Assembly (NCBI RefSeq): GCF_001899075.1
Contig: NZ_MKVA01000005.1
Span: forward strand, 620,001-684,000
Length of the DNA: 64,000 nt
Direction of reading: 5' to 3'
Origin: Devosia sp. 67-54
Lineage (GTDB): Bacteria > Pseudomonadota > Alphaproteobacteria > Rhizobiales > Devosiaceae
Shown: positions 1-9,124 of the stretch, piece by piece
How positions within the stretch are numbered: position 1 is the first letter of the stretch
How the letters are laid out: every line of letters begins with the position of its first letter
Notes under the pieces: generated by a model
Seen by the model: only the letters and a program-made list of their open reading frames with translations
Databases searched by the model: none
What the model was told of the DNA's origin: nothing
Position numbers and translations under genes: made by a program

Positions 1-234
1 AGCCGCGCCAATCTGCAGCCGGTGTTCGCTGCCGCCGACCAGATCGACGTACTGCTGGTGGGGCTGGGCATGGACATCGCCGGGTTCGACAAGTCGATCA
101 GGCAGGCGCTGCGGGAGCGCAACATCATCGTCGAGGCGATCGCCACCGGCGGGGCTGTCCGCACCTACAACATCCTGCTGGGCGAGAACCGGGCGGTCGG
201 CGCGGCGCTGATCGCCGTCGAGTCGTCGCGGTGA
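1..234 (+). CDS. Mth938/DUF498-like protein, NDUFAF3 homologue (3' part)
   Basis: The reading frame is open from base 1, so the start lies outside the window; 77 residues are visible. The C-terminal part reads LLVGLGMDIA, then RNIIVEAIATGGAVRTYNIL and a terminal GAALIAVE strand. This is the pattern of the Mth938-like (DUF498) fold shared with the mitochondrial complex I assembly factor NDUFAF3. Its TGA overlaps the GTG of the next gene by four bases (GTGA), so the two are probably translationally coupled. The assembly role is inferred from the eukaryotic relatives; no catalytic residues are known for the family. Confidence 0.8.
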   Translation, partial: SRANLQPVFAAADQIDVLLVGLGMDIAGFDKSIRQALRERNIIVEAIATGGAVRTYNILLGENRAVGAALIAVESSR

Positions 235-1070
235 CGCAAGAGAGCGCTGCCTACGCGACGCGCTACCTGCGCGACATCGACCGCGACCGCTATCTCGCGA
301 CGCTGGTGCTGCCGTCCAGGGAGCGCGAGGCGATCACTGCGCTCTACGCCTTCAACGCCGACATCGCCTCGGTGCGCGAGCGGGCGCGCGAACCGGCGGC
401 CGGCGAAATCCGCCTGCAATGGTGGGCCGACGCGCTTGCCGGCAAGGGGCACGGCAATGTGCGGCAGAACCCCCTGGCCGACGCGCTGCTGTCGGTGATC
501 GCCGACTATAGCCTGCCGACGCCGCCGCTGACGCGGATGATCACGGCCCGCCGCTTCGACCTCTACCAGGATCCGATGCCCGACATGGCCAGCTTCGAGG
601 GCTATGCTGGCGAGACGGTGTCGGCGCTCTACCAGCTCGGAGCAATGATCCTCAATGGCGGCGCGCCGGTCGAGACGGGCGACGCGGCCGGGCATATGGG
701 CGTTGCCCATGCGCTGATCGGGCATCTGCGGGCGTTCGGCTACAATGCGAGCCAGGGACGCATCTTCCTGCCGTGGGAGGTGTTCGAGATCTGCGGCGTC
801 AAGGAAAGCGAGGTGCTCGCCGGCCAGGCGTCGGACGGGCTCGCCGTGGCGCTCACCAAGCTCAGCGAGACCGCCGCCGAGCACCTGCGCAAGGCCGATG
901 CCGGGACCGCGGCGCTGCCGCGGCCGCTGCGCGCCGTATTTGCACCGCGCGCCGTGCTCGGGCTGCAGCTTCGGCGTGTAGACCCCGACGCCCCATTCGT
1001 CCGTACCGACGATCTCGCCGACTGGCGGAAGATCGCCGCGCTGGGCTGGTGGAAGCTGCGCAACGGTTGA
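231..1070 (+). CDS. Squalene/phytoene synthase-family protein, NDUFAF6-like
   Basis: 279 residues, GTG start inside the stop of the upstream gene. The all-helical phytoene-synthase fold is recognisable: YLRDIDRDRYL at the N-terminus, ALYAFNADIASVRE near residue 40, EIRLQWWADAL near residue 60, and FLPWE near residue 180. The first Asp-rich prenyl-diphosphate motif (DxxxD) of true synthases is not intact, and the LQWW helix resembles NDUFAF6, a complex I assembly factor. With the DUF498 neighbour this suggests a respiratory-complex assembly role rather than carotenoid or hopanoid synthesis. Automated annotation would probably say 'phytoene synthase'. No terpenoid genes lie nearby. Confidence 0.82.
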   Translation: MTQESAAYATRYLRDIDRDRYLATLVLPSREREAITALYAFNADIASVRERAREPAAGEIRLQWWADALAGKGHGNVRQNPLADALLSVIADYSLPTPPLTRMITARRFDLYQDPMPDMASFEGYAGETVSALYQLGAMILNGGAPVETGDAAGHMGVAHALIGHLRAFGYNASQGRIFLPWEVFEICGVKESEVLAGQASDGLAVALTKLSETAAEHLRKADAGTAALPRPLRAVFAPRAVLGLQLRRVDPDAPFVRTDDLADWRKIAALGWWKLRNG

Positions 1071-1074
1071 GCGG

Positions 1075-2460
1075 TCAGGCCCAGGCGGCGATGTCCGCCA
1101 GCGCCCGGTCGCTCATTGCCTTGCGCTTGGCCAGCGTCTTCTCCGTGGCCTTCCAGCGTCCGACGAGACCTTCCGGCTTCTTCACCGTCACCGGCGGCAG
1201 CAGGCCGAAATTGACGTTCATCGGCTGGAAGCTGCGCGGCCCCGGCTCGCCCTCGGCTGCCAGATGGCCACCGAGGATGTGGTCGAAGAGACCGCCCAGT
1301 GCCGTGGTCGGCCCCGGCGCCTCGAGCCGTTCGCCGCGCGCTTCGGCCGCCGCCATGCGTCCGGCGACGAGGCCGATCGCCGTGCTCTCGACATAGCCTT
1401 CGACGCCGGTGATCTGGCCGGCGAAGCGCAGCCGTGGCTCGGCCTTGAGCCGAAGCTGGCGGTCGAGCACCTTGGGCGAGTTGAGGAAGGTGTTGTGGTG
1501 AAGGCCGCCGAGCCGCGCGAACTGCGCGTGCTCCAGCCCCGGAATGAGCCGGAAGATTTCGGCCTGGCCGCGATATTTGAGCTTGGTCTGGAAGCCGACC
1601 ATGTTCCACAGCGTGCCCAGCGCATTGTCCTGCCGAAGCTGCACGACGGCGTAGGGTTTGACCGTCGGGTTGCGCGGATTGGTGAGGCCGACGGGCTTCA
1701 GCGGCCCGTAGCGCAGCGTCTCTCGGCCCCGCTCGGCCATCACCTCGACCGGTAGGCAGCCGTCGAAATAGGGCACATTCTCCCATTGGTGGTAGACGTG
1801 CTTCTCGCCGGCCAGCAGCGCATCGACGAAGCGGTTGTACTGCGTTTCGTCCAGCGGGCAGTTGAGATAGTCCTGCCCGGTGCCGCCGGGCCCGACCTTG
1901 TCGTAGCGCGACTGTTTCCAGGCGATGTCCATGTCGATCGACTCGCCATGCACGATCGGCGCGATGGCGTCGAAGAAGGCCAGCTCCGCCTCGCCGGTCA
2001 GGCCCTGGATCGCCTCGGCCAGCGGCCGCGAGGTGAGCGGGCCGGTGGCGATGATGACATTGGTCCAGTCGGGGGGCGGCAGGCCGGCGACCTCGCCGAA
2101 TTCGACGGTGATGTTGGGGTGGCCACGGACCGCCGCGGTGACGGCATCGGAAAATCCCACCCGGTCGACCGCGAGCGCCCCGCCCGCGGGCAGTTTGTGG
2201 GCGTCGGCCAGGCGCATGATCAGCGAGCCGCAGCGCCGCAGTTCCTCGTGCAGCAGGCCGACGGCATTGTGCTCATGGTCGTCGGAACGGAAGGAGTTGG
2301 AGCACACCAGCTCGGCGAACCCGCCCGTGAGGTGCGCCTCGGTCAGCTTGTGCGGCCGCATTTCGTGCAGCACGACCTGCGTGCCCGCCTCGGCGGCTTG
2401 CCAGGCGGCTTCGGAGCCGGCGAGGCCGGCCCCCACAATATGTATGGGTTGATCGGACAT
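1075..2460 (-). CDS. trmFO: Methylenetetrahydrofolate-tRNA-(uracil-5-)-methyltransferase TrmFO
   Basis: 461 residues. TrmFO is a folate- and FAD-dependent enzyme that makes m5U54 in the T-loop of tRNA. The N-terminal dinucleotide-binding motif [15 protein letters not shown] follows the start directly. Further family signatures are [11 protein letters not shown] and [15 protein letters not shown] near residue 60, then [19 protein letters not shown] and [14 protein letters not shown] in the C-terminal half. The ATG at 2460 places the FAD motif five residues in; the frame stays open upstream, but that extension looks like noncoding sequence. Converges with the phytoene-synthase-family gene, with four bases between stops. 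Confidence 0.95.
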   Translation of the reverse strand: MSDQPIHIVGAGLAGSEAAWQAAEAGTQVVLHEMRPHKLTEAHLTGGFAELVCSNSFRSDDHEHNAVGLLHEELRRCGSLIMRLADAHKLPAGGALAVDRVGFSDAVTAAVRGHPNITVEFGEVAGLPPPDWTNVIIATGPLTSRPLAEAIQGLTGEAELAFFDAIAPIVHGESIDMDIAWKQSRYDKVGPGGTGQDYLNCPLDETQYNRFVDALLAGEKHVYHQWENVPYFDGCLPVEVMAERGRETLRYGPLKPVGLTNPRNPTVKPYAVVQLRQDNALGTLWNMVGFQTKLKYRGQAEIFRLIPGLEHAQFARLGGLHHNTFLNSPKVLDRQLRLKAEPRLRFAGQITGVEGYVESTAIGLVAGRMAAAEARGERLEAPGPTTALGGLFDHILGGHLAAEGEPGPRSFQPMNVNFGLLPPVTVKKPEGLVGRWKATEKTLAKRKAMSDRALADIAAWA

Positions 2461-2509
2461 GGCGGCCGTCCTAACAGCCAGTCGGTATGGTCGCAACGGG
2501 AGGATTATC

Positions 2510-3157
2510 GTGGCGATGACGCTATGGGGACGCGAGACGTCCGCCAATGTCCAGAAGGTACGCTGGGCGCTCGCCGAGATCGGGCAGGACTACGAGCACA
2601 TCCCGCTCGGCGGCAAATATGGCGGCACCCGCACGCCGGAATATCTGGCGCTCAACCCCAACGGGCTGGTGCCGACGCTGCGCGACGGCGATCTCGTCCT
2701 GTGGGAGAGCCACGCCATCGTGCGCTATCTCGCGGCGCGCTACAGCCCCGGCCGGTTGTGGCCGGACGATCCGGTCGCCCGCGCCGATTGCGATCGCTGG
2801 ACGGACTGGACGGCGACGACCTTCCAGCCGGCCTGGATCGACTTGTTCTGGAGGTTCTACCGCACGGCGCCGGAGCAGCGCGACGAGAGCGCCATCGCCA
2901 AGGGCGTTGCGGCCACCGGGAGCTGTCTCGGGATCATGAACGGGCAGCTCAAGCGCACCCGATTCCTTGCCGGCGATCATCTTACCTATGCCGATATCGT
3001 CGCCGGCACGGCGATGTACCGCCTGACCACCATGGATCTCGACATGGCCCTGCCGGACAACGTCGCGCGGTGGCACGGCGAACTCAGGGCGCGGGCGCCG
3101 TATCGGCTGGGGGTCGAGGTGGATTATTCGGAGCTGGCCGGACGAAGCTCGGCCTGA
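2510..3157 (+). CDS. Glutathione S-transferase family protein
   Basis: About 215 residues. N-terminal thioredoxin-like domain: [29 protein letters not shown] (cis-Pro loop) and [11 protein letters not shown] (the ES pair that binds the glutathione gamma-glutamyl group). A helical C-terminal domain contains [15 protein letters not shown]. The start is ambiguous: GGGAGG at 2498-2503 is 6 bases from GTG 2510 and 12 from ATG 2516, so GTG is slightly preferred. Divergent from trmFO. Substrate unknown. Confidence 0.88.
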   Translation: MAMTLWGRETSANVQKVRWALAEIGQDYEHIPLGGKYGGTRTPEYLALNPNGLVPTLRDGDLVLWESHAIVRYLAARYSPGRLWPDDPVARADCDRWTDWTATTFQPAWIDLFWRFYRTAPEQRDESAIAKGVAATGSCLGIMNGQLKRTRFLAGDHLTYADIVAGTAMYRLTTMDLDMALPDNVARWHGELRARAPYRLGVEVDYSELAGRSSA

Positions 3158-3182
3158 TCGCGGGGCCGGGCCCCGGAATCAA

Positions 3183-3213
3183 AACGCTCGCTACCTTGAG
3201 GGAAGCGAGCGTT
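3183..3213 (-). terminator. Hairpin terminator between GST and DUF1127 genes
   Basis: AACGCTCGCT (3183-3192) and AGCGAGCGTT (3204-3213) form a perfect 10-bp stem with an 11-base loop. Read on the minus strand the stem is followed by TTTTGATT, fitting rho-independent termination of the small DUF1127 gene. It may also stop transcripts from the GST gene on the plus strand. Confidence 0.65.
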
Positions 3214-3249
3214 CGGATCGTGGCCACCTGGCGGCTCTGCGCCGAGACC

Positions 3250-3399
3250 TTAGAGGGTCTGCGCATGATTGCGCGCGATCTTCTGGATGTCGGCGCGACT
3301 GATGCCGAGGTCGTTGAGCTGACGGTTGTCGAGAGCGGTGAGCTCACGGACGGTCTGCTGATATGCGGCCCACTTCTTGAACGTCTGACGAATACCCAT
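3250..3399 (-). CDS. DUF1127 small protein
   Basis: 49 residues, easily missed because of its size. The sequence contains LTALDNRQLNDLGISRADI, the Arg/Leu-rich core that defines DUF1127 (YjiS-like) proteins, and ends NHAQTL. AAGGAG lies about 8 bases upstream of the ATG, and a hairpin terminator follows. In rhizobia and Agrobacterium, small DUF1127 proteins are linked to RNA turnover, phosphate and carbon metabolism; that is family knowledge and is not shown here. Confidence 0.85.
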   Translation of the reverse strand: MGIRQTFKKWAAYQQTVRELTALDNRQLNDLGISRADIQKIARNHAQTL

Positions 3400-3946
3400 T
3401 TCATTTCTCCTTCTGCTAGCGGCCGGATGCTTCCTGCTCGCTACGGTGCTGAGATAGTGCCGATCGCGGAGTCTGAGCAGTGGGTGATTGGTCAGAACAG
3501 CGGTACCAAAAACGCATAGCTCTTTTCGGCGTCGTTCATCGGGAATTAAGAGATTGCCGAGCTAACAGGTCGGCTTTTCCGCCCGATGGATCGGTCAGCA
3601 CTGCCGATCGAACAGGCTGCGGGTCATTTTCGGGAAATCCGGTGCCGAAATGCCAAGGCTGTCGACGTTTCGCCGTGGCGGCGCGCCGATTTCCCGCCGC
3701 GTCGGGCGTGGATCGATGAGGCGCTGCTGGCGCCAGACGGCTCGAACGAACATCGCAATCACCCTTCGGAGCGGTGGCAGGGCAGCCGAACATTGTGCGA
3801 TTTGCCGCCGCGGTCCATGGGCGAGATGGCAGTTGCGCCATGCGAAATGCGCATGGCAAGCGTCATACGGGCGACATCTTGTCCGTGCGAGCTATGCAAA
3901 ATACGGTGCAGGTATGGCCCCGCGGGACGCAAAGTCGCCGCAAGAC
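3400..3946. other. 547-bp intergenic stretch without a convincing gene
   Basis: No open frame here has a recognisable protein or a credible ribosome-binding site. The stretch holds the promoter region of the DUF1127 gene at its left end. A perfect 8-bp inverted repeat lies at 3837-3857: GCCATGCG, five bases, CGCATGGC. It has no T-run, so it is more likely a protein-binding site or RNA hairpin than a terminator. Confidence 0.6.
3837..3857. repeat. Perfect 8-bp inverted repeat
   Basis: GCCATGCG-AAATG-CGCATGGC. It lies about 90 bases downstream of the cysteine hydrolase stop (minus strand). Function unknown; no T-run follows on either strand. Confidence 0.4.
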
Positions 3947-4663
3947 TTACTCGGCGGCCGCGCGGCGCGGCGCCAGGGCCTCGATCAGCGCGTTGGAGTC
4001 GCTGATCCAGCCGAACAGCAGCTCGATGGTCAGCAGGCTCGCCTCGTGGTTGGTGCGCGCCGTGTCCCAGGCGATCGGCTCGGCGGTGCAGTCCTCGAGC
4101 ACGATGCAGCGATAATCGCGGAACATCGCGTCGCGTACCGTCGATTCGACGCAGATGCTGGTGGTGGCACCGGTGATGATCAGCGTATCGACGCCCATCG
4201 CCCGGAGCCGCTCGTCGAGATCGGTATGGAAGAAGCCGCTGTAGCGGGCTTTCGGTACGATGGCGTCGCCAGGGTGCGGGGCCAGTTCGGGCAGGATCGC
4301 GGTGTTCCAGGTGTCGGCGACCAGCACGCGGCCGGTGCTGCCGTCGGGAGCGGGGAACGCTTTGCCGAGCTGCATGCGCTGATGCTTGATGAAATGCGGC
4401 GCCCGGGCCGAGCCGGCATCCGACAGGTCGGCGGCGTGTTGCTGCTTGAGATAGACGACAGGCAGGCCGGCGGCACGTGCCGCGGCCAACACCGCGGCCA
4501 CCGCCGGAACGATGGCCTGGATCGGCGCGATGTCGATGCCGGCGCGGTCGAACATGCCGCCCCTGCTGCCGAAATCGTGCTGCATATCGACCACGATGAC
4601 GGCGGTGTGCGCGGTATCGAACTCGATACCCGACGGGCGGGCCGGCAACAGCGTCGATGCCAT
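3947..4663 (-). CDS. Isochorismatase-like cysteine hydrolase, RutB-like
   Basis: 238 residues. The catalytic triad of the family is present: Asp26 in VIVVDMQHDF, Lys138 in PKARYSGFF, and Cys171 in GATTSICVESTVRD, with the expected cis-peptide region before the cysteine. The spacing and the PKxRYSGFF, CVEST and ELLFGWISD strings closely resemble ureidoacrylate amidohydrolase RutB. No other rut genes are nearby, so the substrate could be a different ureido or amide compound. The strong GGAGGAG Shine-Dalgarno (4671-4678) supports ATG 4663; the frame runs on upstream through uvrA sequence, but that part is not this protein. Confidence 0.85.
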   Translation of the reverse strand: MASTLLPARPSGIEFDTAHTAVIVVDMQHDFGSRGGMFDRAGIDIAPIQAIVPAVAAVLAAARAAGLPVVYLKQQHAADLSDAGSARAPHFIKHQRMQLGKAFPAPDGSTGRVLVADTWNTAILPELAPHPGDAIVPKARYSGFFHTDLDERLRAMGVDTLIITGATTSICVESTVRDAMFRDYRCIVLEDCTAEPIAWDTARTNHEASLLTIELLFGWISDSNALIEALAPRRAAAE

Positions 4664-4749
4664 GGTCTGCTCCTCCTCAGATGTGGAGGGATCATGGGAC
4701 AGTTGCCGGCGCCGGGCAATCCCGCGGCGGCGGGCCGGTTTCGCGCCGG

Positions 4750-7662
4750 CTACTCCGCCGCCTGCCGGGCCGGGCGCTTCTGCTTGGCCGGGCGCCGCTC
4801 CATGACGTCTCGCAGGAACTTGCCGGTATAGGAGCGCTTGTTCTCGATCATATCCTCGGGCGTGCCGACGCCCACCACCTCGCCGCCGCCGTCGCCGCCT
4901 TCGGGACCCATGTCGATGATCCAGTCGGCGGTCTTGATGACTTCGAGGTTGTGCTCGATCACCACCACGGTGTTGCCCTGGTCGACCAACTCGTGCAGCA
5001 CCTCGAGCAACTTGGCGATGTCGTGGAAGTGCAGGCCCGTGGTCGGCTCGTCCAGCATATAGAGGGTGCGGCCGGTGGCGCGGCGGCTCAATTCCTTGCT
5101 GAGCTTGACGCGCTGCGCCTCGCCGCCCGACAGCGTCGTCGCCGGCTGGCCGACCTTGACGTAGCCGAGCCCGACGCGCTGCAAGGTGGCGAATTTCTCG
5201 CGGATCGAGGGCACCGCCGCGAAGAACTCGGTCGCTTCGTCGATGGTCATGTCGAGCACGTCGGCGATCGACTTGCCCTTGAACTGCACCTCCAGCGTCT
5301 CGCGATTGTAGCGATGACCCTTGCACACCTCGCAGGTCACGTAGACGTCGGGCAGGAAGTGCATCTCGATCTTGATGACTCCGTCGCCCTCGCACTTCTC
5401 GCAGCGGCCGCCCTTGACGTTGAAGCTGAAGCGACCTGGACCGTAGCCGCGCGCCTTGGCTTCCGGCAAGCCGGCGAACCATTCGCGCAGCGGCCCGAAG
5501 GCGCCGGTGTAGGTCGCCGGGTTGGAACGCGGCGTACGGCCGATCGGGGACTGGTCGATGTCGATGATCTTGTCGAGGAATTCGAGGCCGGTCAGATGAC
5601 TATGCGGCGCCGGATTGACCCGGGCGCCGTTCAGCCGCCGCGCCATCGCCTGGTACATGGTGTCGATCATCAGCGTCGACTTGCCGCCGCCCGACACGCC
5701 GGTGATGGCGACGAACAGGCCGAGCGGCACGTCCACCGAGACGTTCTTGAGGTTATTGCCGGTGGCGCCGTCGAGGTGGATCTTCTTCGACTTGGTGGGC
5801 TTGCGCCGTTCCGGCGGGGTCGGGATCTGCAGCTTGCCGCTCAGATACTGGCCGGTGATCGAATTCTTGTTCCGGAGGATGTCCTCGGGGGTGCCTTCGG
5901 CGACGATGTGCCCGCCATTGACCCCGGCGCCGGGGCCGATATCGACCACATGGTCGGCGGTAAGAATGGCATCCTCGTCGTGCTCGACCACGATCACGGT
6001 ATTGCCGATGTCGCGCAGCCGGCGCAGCGTTTCGAGCAGCCGCTCATTGTCGCGCTGGTGCAGGCCGATGGAGGGCTCGTCGAGCACGTAGAGCACCCCG
6101 GTCAGTCCCGAGCCGATCTGGCTCGCCAGCCGGATGCGCTGGCTTTCGCCGCCCGACAGCGACCCCGAGCCACGGCTCAGCGTCAGATAGTCGAGGCCGA
6201 CGTCGTTGAGGAAGCCGAGCCGCTCGCGGATTTCCTTGAACACCCGCTCGCCGATCTGGTTCTGCTGCTTGGTCAGGCGCTTGGGCAGGTCCTTGAACCA
6301 GGCCGCCGCGGCGCGGATGGACATGTCTGAGACCTGTCCGACATGCAGCCCGTCGATCTTGACCGCCAGCGCCTCCGGCTTCAGCCGGTAGCCGTTGCAG
6401 GCGAGGCAGGGCTTCGAGGACATGTATTTCTCGATTTCCTCGCGCATGCCGGCGCTTTCGGTCTCCTTGTAGCGGCGCTCCAGATTGCCGATCACGCCCT
6501 CGAACGCCTTCTTGGTCTTGTAGGTGCGCAAGCCGTCGTCATAGGTGAACTGGATCGGCGTGCTGCCGGTGCCGAACAGCACGGCGTCCTGCACCTGCTT
6601 GGGCAACTCTTCCCAGGCCGTGCCGGTCGAGGCGCCGAAATGCTTGGTCACCGCCTGCAGCGTCTGCTGGTAGTAGGGCGCGCTGGTCTTGCTCCAGGGC
6701 AGGATGGCGCCGTCGCGCAGCGACAGCGTGACGTCGGGCACGATCAAATCGGGGTCGATCTTCTGCTCGGTGCCTAGCCCGTCGCAGACCGGGCAGGCGC
6801 CGAACGGGTTGTTGAACGAGAACAGCCGCGGCTCGATCTCGGGAATGGTGAAGCCCGAGATCGGATCGGCGAATTTCTCGGAAAAGATCAGCCGCTTCGC
6901 CTCGCCCTTGTCGTCCTTCTCGTTGGCGAACTCGGCGAAGGCGATGCCGTCGGCCAGCTTCAGCGCTGTCTCGAAGCTCTCGGCGAGGCGCGGCGCGATG
7001 TCGGGCCCGACCACGACGCGGTCGACCACCACCTCCACGTCGTGCTTGATCTTCTTGTCGAGATTGGGCGCATCCTCGATGTCCCAGAACTCGCCGTCGA
7101 TCTTCACGCGCTGGAAGCCCTTGCGCATCAGGTCGTTGAGCTCGCGCTTGTATTCGCCCTTGCGGCCGCGGGCGATCGGGGCGAGCAGATAGAGGCGCGT
7201 GCCCTCGGGCTGCGCCATCACCTTGTCGACCATCTGGCTCACGGTCTGGCTCTCGATGGGCAGGCCGGTGACCGGCGAATAGGGGATGCCGACGCGGGCA
7301 AACAGCAGCCGCAGATAGTCGTAGATCTCGGTAACGGTGCCGACGGTCGAGCGCGGATTGCGCGACGTGGTCTTCTGCTCGATCGAAATGGCCGGCGACA
7401 GCCCGTCGATCTGCTCGACGTCGGGCTTCTGCATCATCTCGAGGAACTGCCGGGCGTAGGCGCTCAGCGACTCCACGTAGCGGCGCTGGCCTTCGGCATA
7501 GATCGTGTCGAACGCCAGCGACGACTTGCCCGAGCCGCTGAGCCCCGTCATCACGATCAGCTTGTCGCGGGGCAGCCGCAGGTCGATGTTCTTGAGATTG
7601 TGCTCCTTGGCGCCGCGGATCACGATCTCACGGTTCTGGGCGGGGGACGATTTGGCGGGCAT
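4750..7662 (-). CDS. uvrA: Excinuclease ABC subunit A
   Basis: About 970 residues. UvrA is the DNA-damage recognition ATPase of nucleotide excision repair and loads UvrB. Two ABC modules are visible: [14 protein letters not shown] near the N-terminus and [14 protein letters not shown] near residue 650. Signatures [12 protein letters not shown] and [13 protein letters not shown] are both present, as are zinc-binding CxxC pairs (CPVCDG, CLACNG, CEKCEG, CEVCKG). ATG 7662 (MPAKSS) is chosen; upstream starts at 7674 and 7713 are in frame, with no clear Shine-Dalgarno for any. An SOS box lies about 170 bases upstream, so LexA control is expected. Confidence 0.96.
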   Translation of the reverse strand: MPAKSSPAQNREIVIRGAKEHNLKNIDLRLPRDKLIVMTGLSGSGKSSLAFDTIYAEGQRRYVESLSAYARQFLEMMQKPDVEQIDGLSPAISIEQKTTSRNPRSTVGTVTEIYDYLRLLFARVGIPYSPVTGLPIESQTVSQMVDKVMAQPEGTRLYLLAPIARGRKGEYKRELNDLMRKGFQRVKIDGEFWDIEDAPNLDKKIKHDVEVVVDRVVVGPDIAPRLAESFETALKLADGIAFAEFANEKDDKGEAKRLIFSEKFADPISGFTIPEIEPRLFSFNNPFGACPVCDGLGTEQKIDPDLIVPDVTLSLRDGAILPWSKTSAPYYQQTLQAVTKHFGASTGTAWEELPKQVQDAVLFGTGSTPIQFTYDDGLRTYKTKKAFEGVIGNLERRYKETESAGMREEIEKYMSSKPCLACNGYRLKPEALAVKIDGLHVGQVSDMSIRAAAAWFKDLPKRLTKQQNQIGERVFKEIRERLGFLNDVGLDYLTLSRGSGSLSGGESQRIRLASQIGSGLTGVLYVLDEPSIGLHQRDNERLLETLRRLRDIGNTVIVVEHDEDAILTADHVVDIGPGAGVNGGHIVAEGTPEDILRNKNSITGQYLSGKLQIPTPPERRKPTKSKKIHLDGATGNNLKNVSVDVPLGLFVAITGVSGGGKSTLMIDTMYQAMARRLNGARVNPAPHSHLTGLEFLDKIIDIDQSPIGRTPRSNPATYTGAFGPLREWFAGLPEAKARGYGPGRFSFNVKGGRCEKCEGDGVIKIEMHFLPDVYVTCEVCKGHRYNRETLEVQFKGKSIADVLDMTIDEATEFFAAVPSIREKFATLQRVGLGYVKVGQPATTLSGGEAQRVKLSKELSRRATGRTLYMLDEPTTGLHFHDIAKLLEVLHELVDQGNTVVVIEHNLEVIKTADWIIDMGPEGGDGGGEVVGVGTPEDMIENKRSYTGKFLRDVMERRPAKQKRPARQAAE

Positions 7663-7830
7663 CGGGCAATCCATCGGCAGGCGCGGGACCATAGCCGCAT
7701 GGTCCGTCAGCATCTGTCAGTGTTTCGGGTTCTGGAGAGGCGCAGCCACAGAAATAGGCAGGGCCGACCGCTTCCACAAGCTAACCACGACGCCCCGGGA
7801 CTGTCATCTCACACCCCGTCGCGCCGGCGA

Positions 7831-7862
7831 GAACATAAGCGGAACATAAAGGAGTCGGTCAA
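7831..7862 (-). promoter_or_regulatory. SOS (LexA) box and promoter of uvrA
   Basis: GAACATAAGCGGAAC at 7831-7845 fits the alphaproteobacterial LexA operator GAAC-N7-GAAC exactly. On the minus strand TTGACC (7857-7862) can serve as a -35 element just upstream of the operator, so LexA bound here would block polymerase. The spacing to uvrA is 169 bases. The divergent GlsB gene starts 96 bases to the right and could also be affected. Confidence 0.7.
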
Positions 7863-7880
7863 GCCCTACGGGACCGGCGT

Positions 7881-7906
7881 GGAACGTTTTCGCGCCGACC
7901 GGCATT
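7881..7906 (+). promoter_or_regulatory. Possible EcfG-type general-stress promoter of the GlsB gene
   Basis: GGAAC (7881-7885), 17 bases, CATT (7903-7906). The alphaproteobacterial general-stress sigma factor EcfG recognises GGAAC-N16/17-CGTT, so the -35 is perfect and the -10 has one mismatch. The transcript would start about 30 bases before the TTG start of a typical stress gene. Weak evidence on its own. Confidence 0.35.
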
Positions 7907-7940
7907 GAAGCACGTCAACCTACCCCTTCAGGAGCGTCAA

Positions 7941-8195
7941 TTGGGTATTGTCTGGACCATCATCATCGGCGCCATCGCCGGCTTCGTCGCAAAATTCCTC
8001 GTCCCGGGACCGAACGAGCCCCGTGGCTTCATCCTCACCACCATCCTCGGCATCGTCGGTGCATTCGTCGCCTCCTATCTCGGGCAGATGCTCGGCTGGT
8101 ACGCGCCCGGCGAAGGCGCCGGGCTGATCGGCGCCATTGTCGGCGCGGTCATCGTGCTGCTGGTCTGGGGCTTCATCGCGCGGCGTCGCGCGTGA
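7941..8195 (+). CDS. GlsB/YeaQ/YmgE family stress membrane protein
   Basis: 84 residues from a TTG start at 7941, which has AGGAG six bases upstream (7930-7934). The sequence MGIVWTIIIGAIAGFVAKF, a Gly-rich GPNEPRGFILTTILGIVGAFV middle and a final AGLIGAIVGAVIVLLVWGF helix give three membrane segments, the usual transglycosylase-associated (GlsB) pattern. In alphaproteobacteria such proteins are often part of the general stress regulon. First gene of the cassette lying between uvrA and ssb. Confidence 0.85.
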   Translation: MGIVWTIIIGAIAGFVAKFLVPGPNEPRGFILTTILGIVGAFVASYLGQMLGWYAPGEGAGLIGAIVGAVIVLLVWGFIARRRA

Positions 8196-8222
8196 TCCGG
8201 ACATATTTCCAGGGAGAACAAA

Positions 8223-8810
8223 ATGGCGAATAGAGGCATGCCCTCGATGCTGGCGCTGCTCGGCCTGTTGGCCGTGGCCGGTTTCCAGAACCGCGACAAG
8301 ATCGCCGCGGCGCTCAACAATCTCGGCGGCGGCGCCTCTGGCGGCGGCACGTCCGGCGGCGGCGCGACGGGGCAGGGCGGTGGACTCGGAGGCCTGCTCG
8401 GCGGGATCGAGAACGCCGTGACGGGCGCCTCGGGTGCGGCCTCGGGTGCGGCCGCGGGAGCCGGCGCGGCAGGCGGTCTCGGCGAGATCCTGTCGGGGCT
8501 CGGCAGCGGCGGCACCGTCACCGGCGGGCTCGGGGACCTGATGAACAGCTTCCGCGATGCCGGACACGGTGCGGTCGCCGATTCCTGGGTGACGCCCGGC
8601 GTGCCCACGCAGGGCCTGACCCCGCAACAGGTGGAGCAGGCGGTCGGCGCCGACAATCTGGACCGGCTGACGCAGGCCACCGGGCTGTCGAAGGACGAAC
8701 TGCTGAAGCGGCTGGCAACCGCGATCCCGCAGACCGTCGATACGCTGACGCCGGGCGGCAATATGCCGACCGAGCAGGAAGCGCGGAAAAACCTCGGCCT
8801 ACCCTCCTAG
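8223..8810 (+). CDS. YidB family (DUF937) protein
   Basis: 195 residues, ATG after AGGGAGAAC. The C-terminal half, from SWVTPGVPTQGLTPQQVEQ through LTQATGLSKDELLKRLATAIPQTVDTLTPGG, is the conserved YidB/DUF937 helical domain. The middle is a flexible Gly/Ala/Ser-rich linker with long GG repeats. Probably cotranscribed with the GlsB gene, 27 bases upstream. Function in bacteria is not established. Confidence 0.85.
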   Translation: MANRGMPSMLALLGLLAVAGFQNRDKIAAALNNLGGGASGGGTSGGGATGQGGGLGGLLGGIENAVTGASGAASGAAAGAGAAGGLGEILSGLGSGGTVTGGLGDLMNSFRDAGHGAVADSWVTPGVPTQGLTPQQVEQAVGADNLDRLTQATGLSKDELLKRLATAIPQTVDTLTPGGNMPTEQEARKNLGLPS

Positions 8811-8886
8811 GCCCGGCACGAACAGTCTCGACCCGGTGCGGCATCGGCATCCGGGTCGAGACGTCCATCTCAGCGATGTCAGGCCG

Positions 8887-9060
8887 CTAGAATACGAACT
8901 GGCCGATGGCGAGAGCCACGATCAGGGTGATCACCAGCAGCACCACGAAGATGTAGAACAGGATCTTGGCGATCCCGGCGCTTGCGGCGGAGATGCCGGT
9001 GAAGCCGAACAGGCCGGCGATGATCGAAATCACGAAAAAGATGAGCGCCCATTTGAGCAT
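8887..9060 (-). CDS. DUF1328 small membrane protein
   Basis: 57 residues, two membrane helices: [21 protein letters not shown] and [21 protein letters not shown]. This is the DUF1328 (YtjA-like) pattern. GGAGA lies about 8 bases upstream of the ATG. It follows the AlkB-like gene on the same strand and could be cotranscribed, but it also has a possible stress promoter of its own. Confidence 0.85.
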   Translation of the reverse strand: MLKWALIFFVISIIAGLFGFTGISAASAGIAKILFYIFVVLLVITLIVALAIGQFVF

Positions 9061-9099
9061 GTTGTTGTCTCCACGGCGCGACGCACGCCGTTCCGGATA

Positions 9100-9124
9100 A
9101 ACACACGAAGGGCGCAAGCGTTCC
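9100..9124 (-). promoter_or_regulatory. Possible EcfG-type promoter of the DUF1328 gene
   Basis: On the minus strand GGAAC (9120-9124), 16 bases, TGTT (9100-9103), one mismatch from GGAAC-N16/17-CGTT. It sits at the stop codon of the AlkB-like gene, 40 bases before the DUF1328 start. A second similar site precedes the GlsB gene. Confidence 0.3.
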
